NCBI GenBank assembly: GCA_046349395.1 | Contig: JAXMCK010000006.1 | Span: 1-64,000, forward strand | Direction of reading: 5' to 3' | DNA from: JAXMCK01 sp046349395 | GTDB taxonomy: Bacteria > Pseudomonadota > Alphaproteobacteria > Geminicoccales > Geminicoccaceae | Length of the DNA stretch: 64,000 nt | In this document: positions 45,361 to 53,512 of the stretch, in pieces | How the letters are laid out: the number at the start of each line of letters is the position of its first letter | Position numbering within the stretch: the first letter of the stretch is position 1 | The notes under the pieces: generated by a model | Database searches by the model: none | What the model saw: only the letters and a program-made list of their open reading frames with translations | Told to the model about the DNA's origin: nothing | Made by a program: the position numbers and the translations under genes

Positions 45361-45668
45361 TCATGTGGCGCGAGCTCGTCCTGGGTGCCGGTGCCGCGGC
45401 GGTCCTCGCCGTCGTGTCGGCGGTCGCCGACCAGACCATGCCCCCCCATCCCGCTACCGAGGGGTGCTTTACGGTACCGGCCATCGCCGGCGTGCTGGCG
45501 GAGAAGTACGGCGAGCGGCCGTTCGCGCGCGGGCTCGACCAGTCGGGCCTGTTGCTCGAGCTGTTCACCTCCGACTCCGGCACCTGGACGATCCTCATGT
45601 CCAGCCCTGACGGCTGCGTCCGGGGCGTGCGCTCCGGCACCGGCTTCGACGCGGGCCGGCCGGCATGA
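45357..45668 (+). CDS. Small exported or membrane-anchored phage protein
   Basis: 103 aa, overlapping the previous stop (ATGA). An N-terminal signal or anchor (RELVLGAGAAAVLAVVSAVADQ) precedes a small domain with two Cys (EGCFTVPAIAGVL, SPDGCVRGVRSG). Similar small exported proteins appear in Mu-like phages of alphaproteobacteria but have no known role. Confidence 0.65.
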   Translation: MIMWRELVLGAGAAAVLAVVSAVADQTMPPHPATEGCFTVPAIAGVLAEKYGERPFARGLDQSGLLLELFTSDSGTWTILMSSPDGCVRGVRSGTGFDAGRPA

Positions 45669-46873
45669 CCAGGTCCGGCATCACGCGGGTCGCGATCTAC
45701 GGAGAGCAGCATCCGCAGATGGAGATCCGCTTCGGCAAGGGGCAGATCGAACGCCTGCGTTGGGGCATGGGCAGGCGCCTGCAGGCGAGCTTCGAAGCCC
45801 CCGACAAGCTGGTGCTGGCCCCGCACCCCGAGGGCTGCCTGCTCCGGCTCGATCGCCGCTACCCGGTCGTCCGCTTCAATGGGCCGACGCTGCGCGTGTT
45901 TCCGCGCTGGCAACCTTTCCGGTCGACGGAGGTCGCCAGCGAGGTGGACCGCGAGCGGAACCGCCTCGTGATCAAGCTCCCGGCGTCGATGATGCCGGCC
46001 GACCATGTCCCGCCCGCGATTCCGGCGGCCGAGCAGCCCGCCCTCGGGCCGGCCTCCGACCAGATCCTGACACGCATCCTGGACGAGCTGCGCTCGATCC
46101 GGACCCTGATGGAGCGAGCCCATGGCCTCACGCAAGTCGATCCCCGCCCAGATCCTGCCGGTGGCGCAGAGCATGGCCGAAGCCTCGTCGATGGTGGCGC
46201 GGATCGGGATCCTGCAGCGGGAACGGCGCCGGATCGAGGCGGCGATGAACGACCTGCTGGCGAGCGTGAAGGAGGAGCACGAGGCGCGGGCCCTGCCGCT
46301 GGCGCAGGAGATCGACCGGCTGACGCATGCGGTGCAGGGCTGGGCGATGGCGCACCGGGACGAGCTGACGAAGGGCGGGAAGACGAAGAGCGCCGCCCTC
46401 GCCGCCGGCGAGATCGGGTGGCGGACGAGCCCGCCCAAGGTCGTCGTGCGCGGGGCGGAAGCGGTGATGGACACGCTGCGCCGGCTCGGCCTCTCGCGGT
46501 TCATCCGGACGAAGGAGGAGCTGAACAAGGAGGCGATCCTGAACGAGCCCGCGGCGATCGCCGGGGTGCCCGGGCTGAAGATCGACCAGCAGGAACAGTT
46601 CTTCGTGAGCCCGTTCGAGACGGAGCTGCAGGAGCCGGCGTAAGGGCCAAGGCGAAACACCGGCCCGGGATCTTCATCGGGGCGGCACCCGTGCCCGACC
46701 CGGAGGCGGGCCTTCCGGCCGAGCTGCGGGCGGCGATCGCCACGCTGCGGCGGCGCGACTTCGCCGTGTTCCCGGCCGAGGGCGACCGCTGGCACGTCGG
46801 CCAGATGATCCTCGGCCCCGACGAGATGATCGCCAAGGCCCAGCGATGGCAGCAGCGGGCGATCGCGGCATGA
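45665..46873 (+). CDS. Phage protein frame that overprints gam
   Basis: A 402-codon open frame coupled to the previous gene (ATGA). Residues 1-155 look like a genuine protein (MEIRFGKGQIERLRWGMG, KLVLAPHPEGCLLRLDRRYPVVRF, QILTRILDELRSIRTLMERAHG). From about 46122 to 46643 the frame runs through gam in another phase and is low-complexity Arg/Gly/Asp, and the last 60 codons again look real (PAELRAAIATLRRRDFAVFPAEG). The natural products may be one N-terminal protein whose stop was lost and a separate short protein from GTG 46691, or one fusion. The frame itself is uninterrupted. Confidence 0.5.
   Translation: MTRSGITRVAIYGEQHPQMEIRFGKGQIERLRWGMGRRLQASFEAPDKLVLAPHPEGCLLRLDRRYPVVRFNGPTLRVFPRWQPFRSTEVASEVDRERNRLVIKLPASMMPADHVPPAIPAAEQPALGPASDQILTRILDELRSIRTLMERAHGLTQVDPRPDPAGGAEHGRSLVDGGADRDPAAGTAPDRGGDERPAGEREGGARGAGPAAGAGDRPADACGAGLGDGAPGRADEGREDEERRPRRRRDRVADEPAQGRRARGGSGDGHAAPARPLAVHPDEGGAEQGGDPERARGDRRGARAEDRPAGTVLREPVRDGAAGAGVRAKAKHRPGIFIGAAPVPDPEAGLPAELRAAIATLRRRDFAVFPAEGDRWHVGQMILGPDEMIAKAQRWQQRAIAA
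46122..46643 (+). CDS. gam: Host-nuclease inhibitor Gam (Mu Gam / Ku-like)
   Basis: 173 aa. The coiled N-terminal half (SMVARIGILQRERRRIEAAMNDLLASVKEEHEARALPLAQEIDRL) and the C-terminal part (GEIGWRTSPPKVVVRGAEAVMDTLRRLGLSRFIRTKEELNKEAI) are characteristic of Mu Gam. It binds DNA ends as a dimer and protects phage DNA from exonucleases. It is nested within a longer open frame of another phase. The gene order before GemA/Mor is as in Mu. Confidence 0.93.
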   Translation: MASRKSIPAQILPVAQSMAEASSMVARIGILQRERRRIEAAMNDLLASVKEEHEARALPLAQEIDRLTHAVQGWAMAHRDELTKGGKTKSAALAAGEIGWRTSPPKVVVRGAEAVMDTLRRLGLSRFIRTKEELNKEAILNEPAAIAGVPGLKIDQQEQFFVSPFETELQEPA

Positions 46874-47112
46874 GGAACACCGAACTCTGCCGGATCGACG
46901 CTAAGATTATCAAGCAGATCCAAATTACGATGGCCGTCCGCAGGGTCACTATGCGCGATCTGGCTCCGCTGGTCGGCATGCCATATCGGACGCTTCAGAA
47001 TTACTTGCAGGGCAAGTCCAGACTGCCCGCGGCGGTTGTCATCAAGCTGGCTGAGGCGCTGAATGTTCGGCCGGAGTTTCTGCTCTGCGGCAATCTGGAG
47101 CTGCCGTCATGA
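46870..47112 (+). CDS. Small XRE-type HTH protein
   Basis: 80 aa, overlapping the previous frame's stop (ATGA). HTH MRDLAPLVGMPYRTLQNYLQGKSRLPAAVVIKLAEALNVRPEFLLCG, a typical Cro/CI-type fold. A third phage regulator beside the repressor and Cro-like protein. Its codons are less GC-rich than neighbouring genes, suggesting a recent gain. Confidence 0.82.
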   Translation: MRNTELCRIDAKIIKQIQITMAVRRVTMRDLAPLVGMPYRTLQNYLQGKSRLPAAVVIKLAEALNVRPEFLLCGNLELPS

Positions 47113-47342
47113 GCTGGACGCCGGAGTCCCTGGCAGAGGTGCCGCTGCGCTGCGTCGCACACGCCGACGGCAGCGCCACCGCACTGTGGATCTACGAGGC
47201 CGACGAGCCGCCGATCAGCAAGCTCGTGACCCTGAACCGGCGGACCGGGGAGAAGACCATCCAGTGGGTCGCCGGCGGCCGGACGTGCCATTCGCTGGAC
47301 GAGGTGGTGGCCGCCCTGGCCCAGCTGGAGCTGGCGCTGTGA
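47109..47342 (+). CDS. Hypothetical small phage protein
   Basis: 77 aa, overlapping the previous stop (ATGA). A small beta-rich protein (VPLRCVAHADGSATALWIYEADEP, SKLVTLNRRTGEKTIQWV). No family recognised; coupled to the DnaA-N-like gene downstream. Confidence 0.65.
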   Translation: MSWTPESLAEVPLRCVAHADGSATALWIYEADEPPISKLVTLNRRTGEKTIQWVAGGRTCHSLDEVVAALAQLELAL

Positions 47343-47893
47343 CCCGGGCCGAGCGGTACTGCCTGGAGCGGCGGAAGGAGCGCGGGCTCGCTGCCGCCGA
47401 CGCGGATTTCGAGGCCTTCTGGGCGGCCTATCCGAGCCGCCGGCCGAACCCCAGGGCGACCGCACGCGTGGCCTTCGACAAGGCGGTGGTGAAGCGCGGT
47501 GTGCAACCTGCCGACCTGATCGCAGCAGCCCGGGCCTTCGCGCTCGAATGCGCAAGGGCGGAGATCGACCCGAAGTTCATCCCGCACGCGCGGACCTGGC
47601 TGACCCAGGAGCGCTACGCCGACTACCTGCAGCCTGCCGAAACCGGCGCAGATTATTCCGATCCTATTCACGAGCCGCCTGCTTTGCGCGGGATCGCTGG
47701 GGAAATCGGGCAGGTGCAGTACCGGGCCTGGATCGCGCCCTTGCGACTGCGGAACCCGCTCTGCCCGCGGACGGTGATCGTGGTGTGCCCGTCCGAGGCG
47801 CACCGGCTCTGGGTCAAGAACCATTACGCGGAGACGCTGCGCCGGCACCTGCGGCGCAAGCCCGTCTTCACGCTCGACGAACGGGGGGAGTGA
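47339..47893 (+). CDS. Phage replication-type protein with DnaA N-terminal-like domain
   Basis: 184 aa from GTG (GTGA overlap). The first half (DFEAFWAAYPSRRPNPRATARVAFDKAV, IPHARTWLTQERYADYL) is the helical region found at the end of many phage replication initiators. The second half (GQVQYRAWIAPLRLR ... VIVVCPSEAHRLWVKNHYAETLRRHL) resembles DnaA domain I, which binds helicase or DiaA-like partners. It may recruit host replication proteins to the transposition intermediate. Confidence 0.75.
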   Translation: MTRAERYCLERRKERGLAAADADFEAFWAAYPSRRPNPRATARVAFDKAVVKRGVQPADLIAAARAFALECARAEIDPKFIPHARTWLTQERYADYLQPAETGADYSDPIHEPPALRGIAGEIGQVQYRAWIAPLRLRNPLCPRTVIVVCPSEAHRLWVKNHYAETLRRHLRRKPVFTLDERGE

Positions 47894-47895
47894 GG

Positions 47896-48186
47896 ATGCT
47901 GGGACTGTTCTGGCCGGCAGGAGCCGAGCCGCCGCTCAGGGGCTTCGACGGCCGCCGTGAGGCGGTGAGCCGGGCCGCCGTGGACCTCGTCGCCTCGGCG
48001 ATGGAGACGAAGCAGCTGCGGCAGGCGTCGTTCACGCTTTCCGCTAATCTCGTCGCCTGCCTTGTCGTGATGCCGGACGAGGAGCGGCGCGAGATCGCCT
48101 GCCATCTGGCCGGCAACCTGGAGGCGATCGTCGAGGCCGCGGTGCTGGAACGGCGCCTGCGCAAAGCCGCGGGCGGGTGTGCCTGA
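47896..48186 (+). CDS. Hypothetical small helical phage protein
   Basis: 96 aa, ATG after GGGGGGAG. Helical (GRREAVSRAAVDLVASAMETKQLRQASFTLSANLVACLVVMPDEERREIACHLAGNL). No family recognised. Its stop overlaps the gemA start (TGATG). Confidence 0.65.
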   Translation: MLGLFWPAGAEPPLRGFDGRREAVSRAAVDLVASAMETKQLRQASFTLSANLVACLVVMPDEERREIACHLAGNLEAIVEAAVLERRLRKAAGGCA

Positions 48187-48596
48187 TGGATCGCCGGGCC
48201 CAGCTCGCCCTCGTCCACATGGGCAGGAAACAGCTCGGCCTGGACGAGGACACCTATCGCCAGCTGCTGGAGCGGGTCGCCGGCCGGCGCTCCGCCGGCG
48301 AGCTGAAGCCGTCCCAGCTCCGCTCGGTGATCGGCGAGATGCGGCGGCTCGGCTTCAAGGATCGCCCGGTCCGGAAGCTGAAGGAGCCGCAGCACCGCAA
48401 GATCGCCGCACTCTGGGCCGAGCTGCGGCGCGCCGGTGTCCTCCGGGAGAAGACGGACCGGGCGCTCGACGCCTTCGTCAAGCGGCAGACCGGCGTCGAG
48501 CGGCTCGAATGGCTCGACGCCACCCAATCGAACCGGGTGATCGAGGCCCTGAAAAGCTGGGGGAAGCGGATCGATGAAGCACAAGTACCCGGCTGA
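48186..48596 (+). CDS. gemA: GemA/gp16-like regulatory protein (DUF1018)
   Basis: 136 aa from ATG 48186. The DUF1018 signature is clear: RRAQLALVHMGRKQLGLDEDTYRQLLERVAG, ... ELKPSQLRSVIGEMRRLGF, and a C-terminal RLEWLDATQSNRVIEALKSW. In Mu, GemA affects host gene expression and DNA supercoiling after infection. Its 3' end overlaps the Mor-like gene by 23 bases. Confidence 0.92.
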   Translation: MDRRAQLALVHMGRKQLGLDEDTYRQLLERVAGRRSAGELKPSQLRSVIGEMRRLGFKDRPVRKLKEPQHRKIAALWAELRRAGVLREKTDRALDAFVKRQTGVERLEWLDATQSNRVIEALKSWGKRIDEAQVPG

Positions 48597-49014
48597 GGCG
48601 ATCCTGCGGCAGCTGCCGCCGCTGCTGCGCGAGGTGGCGGACATCGCCGGCGTCGATTCGGCGCTGGCCATCGCCAGCGTCTTCGGCGGCCGCACCTTGC
48701 GGGTGCCGATCAACGCCGGGCCGAAGACGGACATAGCACTCCGCTGCGGCTTGCCGGCGGCAAAGGCGCTGGTCGAGCTGCGCGGCGGCGAGCGCATCTA
48801 CGTCGCCCGGGCGGTGATGGCGCTCGGCCTCGTCGGGCAGCCGCAGGCCCGCGGCCCGTTCTGGAAGGACGGCAAGCTCGACCAGGTGGTGGCCGAGATG
48901 GAGGCCGAAGGCTGGACGCGGAACGAGATCGCCAGGGCGGTCGGAGTCAGCCGCCGCTGCGTGATCAAGGCGGCACGGCGGGCCGCGGCGGCCATGGTTC
49001 ACCCCGCCGCTTAG
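48574..49014 (+). CDS. Mor-like transcription activator
   Basis: 146 aa. The N-terminal dimerisation part (LPPLLREVADIAGVDSALAIASVFGGRTLRVP) precedes a C-terminal HTH (MEAEGWTRNEIARAVGVSRRCVIKAARRA). This matches the Mu Mor/C family that switches on middle or late promoters. The gap of 48 bases to the next gene is the first real gap in the operon and may contain the activated promoter. Confidence 0.85.
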   Translation: MKHKYPAEAILRQLPPLLREVADIAGVDSALAIASVFGGRTLRVPINAGPKTDIALRCGLPAAKALVELRGGERIYVARAVMALGLVGQPQARGPFWKDGKLDQVVAEMEAEGWTRNEIARAVGVSRRCVIKAARRAAAAMVHPAA

Positions 49015-49062
49015 GGTCTCGTCCCGCTATTCCGACACTCGCGGTTTCCCTGGAGACGCGAG

Positions 49063-49254
49063 ATGGCCGAGCCCACACCGCCCGAGCACGAGGTCACGAA
49101 GTCCGACGTCCTGGTCTGGTACGGCCAGAACCTGCGGCAGGCTCCGCTCATGACGGCAGCACTGACGCTGCTGGCGTTGGGGGCTGCCCTGGCCGCCCTC
49201 TGGACACTGAAGGAGTTGGGTCTCCTCGGGCTGCTGGGACTGTCCGCCACGTGA
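49063..49254 (+). CDS. Small phage membrane protein
   Basis: 63 aa, ATG after GGAG. One hydrophobic stretch (LMTAALTLLALGAALAALWTL) and a second weaker one. Position at the start of the late/middle operon fits a holin-like or lysis-associated protein of Mu phages, but it is too short for assignment. Confidence 0.7.
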   Translation: MAEPTPPEHEVTKSDVLVWYGQNLRQAPLMTAALTLLALGAALAALWTLKELGLLGLLGLSAT

Positions 49255-49670
49255 TCAGCGATGACGTCGCCAACGTCCTGCCGATCGCCGTCCTCGTCAT
49301 CCAGTCGCTGATCGCCTGGGTGATCTGGTCGATGCGGAACACCTTCGCGACCAAGGTCGACCTGGACCGGCACCGCGAGGAGACCGTGAAGGCAGTCGAA
49401 GCCGTCCGTACCGAGCGGGCCGAGAAGACGCGCGAGCTGGAGGCGTCGGTGAACTCGATCAAGGGTGCTCTGGAGCAGCTGCGCGGCGACCTGCGCAAGC
49501 TGCCCTCGTCCGAGAACATGGCCCAGCTCGGCATGAAGCTGACCGAGCTGCACGGCGATCTGAAGGCGCACTCGGCCGAGCTGAAGGGCATGCGCGACGT
49601 GCACACGATCGTCGCCGCCTCGCTCGACCGCGTGAACGAGTATCTGCTGAACAGCCGGAAGAGCGCGTGA
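49251..49670 (+). CDS. Mu gp25-like protein (DUF2730)
   Basis: 139 aa from GTG (GTGA overlap). One membrane helix (NVLPIAVLVIQSLIAWVIWSM) is followed by a long coiled coil (RHREETVKAVEAVRTERAEKTRELEASVNSIKGALEQLRGDL), the DUF2730 layout. Function in phage biology unknown; conserved just before gp26/gp27. Confidence 0.82.
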   Translation: MISDDVANVLPIAVLVIQSLIAWVIWSMRNTFATKVDLDRHREETVKAVEAVRTERAEKTRELEASVNSIKGALEQLRGDLRKLPSSENMAQLGMKLTELHGDLKAHSAELKGMRDVHTIVAASLDRVNEYLLNSRKSA

Positions 49671-49963
49671 CGACCTTCGCCCAGCATCTGGCGGAGGATC
49701 GCCGCCTGCGCATCCTGCAGCTGCTGCAGGACGCCGCCGGTTACTCGAGCAACGATTCCCTGCTGCTGGCCGCCCTGGAAGGCTTCGGCCACCGCATCGG
49801 CCACGATCTGCTGCGGGCCGACCTCGCCTGGCTGGAGGAGCAGGGGCTCGCCGGCGTCGAGGATCTGGCCGGGATCCTGGTCGCGAAGATCACCGAGCGC
49901 GGCCTCGACGTCGCCACGGGCCGGGCGCGCCATCCGGGCGTGAAGCGGCCGCCGCCCCCTTGA
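49667..49963 (+). CDS. Mu gp26-like winged-helix protein
   Basis: 98 aa from GTG. RRLRILQLLQDAAGYSSNDSLLLAALEGFGHRIGHDLLRADLAWLEEQGLAGVEDL is the characteristic gp26 ArsR-like fold of Mu phages. It lies between the gp25- and gp27-like genes, overlapping both neighbours. Confidence 0.85.
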   Translation: MTTFAQHLAEDRRLRILQLLQDAAGYSSNDSLLLAALEGFGHRIGHDLLRADLAWLEEQGLAGVEDLAGILVAKITERGLDVATGRARHPGVKRPPPP

Positions 49964-50505
49964 GCCGCCCCAGCTCCATCACCCGCCTGCCGTCCCAGAT
50001 CCGGGACGCCGCCGACGCCGCGATCCGGGAAGGCCGCACGATCGACGAGATCACGGCCGCCATCCGCGATCTCGGCGGTGCCGCCAGCCGCTCCTCCGTC
50101 GGCCGCTACAAGCAGCGGATGGAGGAAAAGCTCTCCCGCTACCGCGAGGCGCAGGAGGTGGCCGGGGTCTGGGTCACCCAGCTCGGCGCCGAGCCCGAGG
50201 GCAAGGTGGGCCGCCTGCTGGCGGAGATGCTGAAGACGGTGGCCTTCAAGACGCTGGCCGACATCGGCGACGAGGACGTCTCCGTCGGCGGCCAGGAGAT
50301 CATGTTCCTCGCCCGGGCGATCAAGGATCTGGAGTCGGCCGGCAAGCTCAGCGCCGAGCGCGAGATCAGGATCCGCCGCGACCTCGCGGCCCTGGTCGAG
50401 AAGGCCGTGCGCACGGTGGAGGAGGGCCTGGCCGAGGCACCGGCGACCGATCCGGCCACGGTGCTGAAGCGGATCCGCGAGGAAGTCTACGGGATCTTCG
50501 GATGA
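49960..50505 (+). CDS. Small terminase subunit-like protein (Mu gp27, DUF3486)
   Basis: 181 aa starting at TTG (TTGA overlap). The N-terminal HTH SITRLPSQIRDAADAAIREGRTIDEITAAIRDLGG and the following SRSSVGRYKQRMEEKL match DUF3486. It would recognise packaging DNA for the large terminase encoded next. The C-terminal helices probably oligomerise. Confidence 0.88.
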   Translation: MSRPSSITRLPSQIRDAADAAIREGRTIDEITAAIRDLGGAASRSSVGRYKQRMEEKLSRYREAQEVAGVWVTQLGAEPEGKVGRLLAEMLKTVAFKTLADIGDEDVSVGGQEIMFLARAIKDLESAGKLSAEREIRIRRDLAALVEKAVRTVEEGLAEAPATDPATVLKRIREEVYGIFG

Positions 50506-51950
50506 GCGCGGCCGTACCGCTCCACGCCTATCAGCGCAGCTGGCTGCAGGACGATGCCCGCTTCAAGATCGGCATGTTCGCCCGGCAGACGGGGAAGACC
50601 TTCACCACCACGCTGGAGATCGTCGACGACTGCTTCGCCGCCGCCGTCGAGGGCCGCCGCGAGCGCTGGGTGATCCTCAGTCGCGGCGAGCGCCAGGCCA
50701 AGGAGGCCATGGACGAGGGCGTGAAGCGGCATGCGAAGGCCTATGAGATGGCCTTCGAGGAGGCCTCCTACGACTGGGTCGGCGGTGCCGGCAGCTACCG
50801 GGCCGTCGAGGTCGAGCTGCCCGGCGGGTCGAAGATCACGGCCCTGCCGGCCAATCCCGACACCGCGCGGGGCTACTCCGCCAACGTCTTCCTCGACGAG
50901 TTCGCGATCCACGCCGACAGCCGGGCGATCTGGGGTGCGCTCTTCCCCGTGGTCAGCAAGCCCGGCCTGCGGCTGCGGATCACCAGCACGCCGAAGGGCA
51001 AGGGCAACAAGTTCTACGAGCTGATGACCAGCCAGGACGGGCCTCTTGCCGATGCCGCGGGTGCCCCGCAGCCCCGCGGCGTGTGGTCGAAGCACCAGGT
51101 GGACATCTACCAAGCGGTCGCCGACGGGCTGCCGCGCGACATCGAGGAGCTGCGCCGCGCGGTCGACGACGAGGACGTGTGGGCCCAGGAGTTCGAGCTC
51201 AAATGGCTCGACGAGGCCGAATCCTGGCTCTCCTTCGACCTGATCACGGCCTGCGAGCACGACGATGCGGGCAACCCCGACCTCTACCAGGGCGGCCCCG
51301 TCTGGCTCGGCAACGACATCGCCCGGCGCCGGGATCTCTGGGTGCTCTGGGTGCTGGAGCAGGTCGGCGACGTGCTCTGGGCCCGCGAGCTGATCGAGCG
51401 CCGCGGCATCTCCTTCGCCGAGCAGGACGCGATCCTGGACGAGACGGTGCGGCGCTACCGGCGGACGATGCGGATCGCCATGGACCAGACGGGCATGGGC
51501 GAGAAGCCCGTCGAGGACGCCAAGCGCCGCCATGGCGAGAGCCGTGTGGAGGGCGTGCTGCTCACCGGGGCCCGCCGTCTCGACCTCGCCACGATCGGCA
51601 AGCAGCGCTTCCAGGACCGCCGGATCCGCATCCCGGCCGGGAGCACGGCACTGCGGGCCGACCTCCACCGGCTGAAGAAGGTGGTGGGCCCGACGGGTGC
51701 GCCGCGCCTGGTCGCCGAGCGCGACGGGGCCGACCACGCCGACCGCACCTGGGCACTCTTCCTGGCGGCGGGTGCCGCCGAAGGTGCCGGCGGGGAGATC
51801 GATTTCCGGGCGGCCGGCGATCGCCGCGCCGGCCTCGACGCTTTCGGCCAGGTGCAGCTGCCGGGCCGCGACTGGGATGGCCCGCGTGAGCGGCCGCAGC
51901 GCGGTTTCGGCACGGTGCCGGGCTCGCTCGACTTCGGTGGGTTCGCCTGA
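50502..51950 (+). CDS. Terminase large subunit (Mu gp28-like)
   Basis: 482 aa. The ATPase Walker A is ARQTGKT at 27-33 and Walker B is VFLDEFAI near 129-136, with the coupling motif ITSTPKGKGNKFYELM. The RNase H-like nuclease has acidic residues in WLGNDIARRRDLWVLW, AMDQTGMGE and DHADRTWAL. It packages DNA headful-style from the Mu pac end. Its stop overlaps the portal start (TGATG). Confidence 0.94.
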   Translation: MSAAVPLHAYQRSWLQDDARFKIGMFARQTGKTFTTTLEIVDDCFAAAVEGRRERWVILSRGERQAKEAMDEGVKRHAKAYEMAFEEASYDWVGGAGSYRAVEVELPGGSKITALPANPDTARGYSANVFLDEFAIHADSRAIWGALFPVVSKPGLRLRITSTPKGKGNKFYELMTSQDGPLADAAGAPQPRGVWSKHQVDIYQAVADGLPRDIEELRRAVDDEDVWAQEFELKWLDEAESWLSFDLITACEHDDAGNPDLYQGGPVWLGNDIARRRDLWVLWVLEQVGDVLWARELIERRGISFAEQDAILDETVRRYRRTMRIAMDQTGMGEKPVEDAKRRHGESRVEGVLLTGARRLDLATIGKQRFQDRRIRIPAGSTALRADLHRLKKVVGPTGAPRLVAERDGADHADRTWALFLAAGAAEGAGGEIDFRAAGDRRAGLDAFGQVQLPGRDWDGPRERPQRGFGTVPGSLDFGGFA

Positions 51951-53512
51951 TGGACGAGCTGCCCACCCGTCCACCGCTGGGCGAGGTTGCGTCGGCCGGG
52001 CGCACCGCCTATGCCGGCGGGTTCGTCGAGCCGCTGCTGAAGGAGGCCTCGGACCCGCTGCTGCGGGCACGCGGCTTCGACCTCACGGTCTACGAGGACG
52101 TGCTCCGCGACGACCAGGTGAAGGCCACCTTCCAGCAGCGCCGGCTCGCCGTGATCTCGGCCGAGTGGGAGATAGATCCGGGCGACGAGAGCCCGCGAGC
52201 GGCCGAGGCGGCCGACTTCATCCGCCAGCAGCTCGACCGTATCCGCTTCGACGACGCCACCGACAAGATGGCCTACGGCCTGTTCTACGGCTGGTCCGTC
52301 GCCGAGCTGATCTGGGCGGTCGAGGGCGGCCGCGTGGTGCTGGATGCGATCAAGGTCCGCGACCGCAAGCGGTTCCGCTTCGACCGTGACGGGCAGATGC
52401 GCCTGATCCTGCCCGGCAAGCCCGAGGGCGAGATCCTGCCGCAGGGCAAGTTCTGGAGCTTCGTCTGCGGCGCCGACCACGACGACGCCGCCTACGGCCT
52501 GGGGCTCGCCTACTGGCTCTATTGGCCGGTCTACTTCAAGCGGAACGGGCTGAAGCTCTGGTTGCAGGGGCTCGACAAGTGGGGTGCGCCCACGGCCGTC
52601 GGGCACTATCCGCCGGGCGCCTCCGACGAGGAGCAGAAGAAGCTCCTGGATGCGCTGACCGCCATCCGCACCGACTCCGCCGTGATCCTACCCGAGGGCA
52701 TGACGGCCGAGCTGCTGGAGGCGGCGAAGGGTGCGGCCAGCCACGACGCCATGCTGGCCCGCATGGACGCGGCGATCGCCAAGATCGTGCTCAGCCAGAC
52801 GATGACGACCGACAACGGGTCGAGCCTGTCCCAGGCCTCGGTGCACATGGACGTGCGCGAGGAGGTGGTGACGGCGGACGCCGACCTGATCTGCGCCAGC
52901 TTCGTCCGCGACGTCGTCCGGCCGCTGACCTTGTGGAATTTCGGGCCGGACTGCCCGGTGCCGCAGGTCTGGCGCGTGACCGAGCCGCCCGAGGACATCG
53001 GGCTCCTGGCCGACCGCGACCTCAAGCTGAAGCAGCTCGGCTGGCAGCCGACCGAGGAGCGGATCCGCGAGATCTACGGCGACGGCTACGAGCGGGTGGC
53101 GGCCCCCGTTGCGCCGGAACCCCCTGTCGTTGCATCCGATCCCACTGCCGTTGCGCCCGGGCAGGAACCGTCGATCGCCGCCGACCAGGCCCGAGATCCT
53201 GCGGCCGATCCCACGACCTTGTCGGAGACGGCCTGCCCCGGCTGCGGCGCCGAGCTGGCCGACGGGGCGCCGTCGCGCGACGCGGCCGACGACGTCGCCG
53301 ACCAGCTGGCGAAGGTGACGGAGGCACCGCAGGACGCGCTGATCGGCCGGATCCAGAAGCTGCTGGCCGAGGCGCCGAGCCTCGAGGCCCTGCGCGACGG
53401 GCTCCTGGAGGCCTACGGCGAGCTCGACCCGACCGCACTGGCCGACGCGGTGGGTGCGGGCCTCGTCACCGCCGAGTTGGTCGGGCGCGCCGAGGTGGCC
53501 GATGGCGACTGA
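51950..53512 (+). CDS. Portal protein (Mu gp29-like, DUF935)
   Basis: 520 aa. DUF935 features include DVLRDDQVKATFQQRRLAVISAEWEI, YGLFYGWSVAELIWAV and the helical DAMLARMDAAIAKIVLSQTMTTDNGSSLSQASVH. After residue about 385 there is a Pro/Ala-rich linker and a CPGCG motif that may hold a small zinc site, followed by a helical tail. The dodecameric portal is the DNA entry vertex. Overlaps the next gene by 11 bases. Confidence 0.93.
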   Translation: MDELPTRPPLGEVASAGRTAYAGGFVEPLLKEASDPLLRARGFDLTVYEDVLRDDQVKATFQQRRLAVISAEWEIDPGDESPRAAEAADFIRQQLDRIRFDDATDKMAYGLFYGWSVAELIWAVEGGRVVLDAIKVRDRKRFRFDRDGQMRLILPGKPEGEILPQGKFWSFVCGADHDDAAYGLGLAYWLYWPVYFKRNGLKLWLQGLDKWGAPTAVGHYPPGASDEEQKKLLDALTAIRTDSAVILPEGMTAELLEAAKGAASHDAMLARMDAAIAKIVLSQTMTTDNGSSLSQASVHMDVREEVVTADADLICASFVRDVVRPLTLWNFGPDCPVPQVWRVTEPPEDIGLLADRDLKLKQLGWQPTEERIREIYGDGYERVAAPVAPEPPVVASDPTAVAPGQEPSIAADQARDPAADPTTLSETACPGCGAELADGAPSRDAADDVADQLAKVTEAPQDALIGRIQKLLAEAPSLEALRDGLLEAYGELDPTALADAVGAGLVTAELVGRAEVADGD

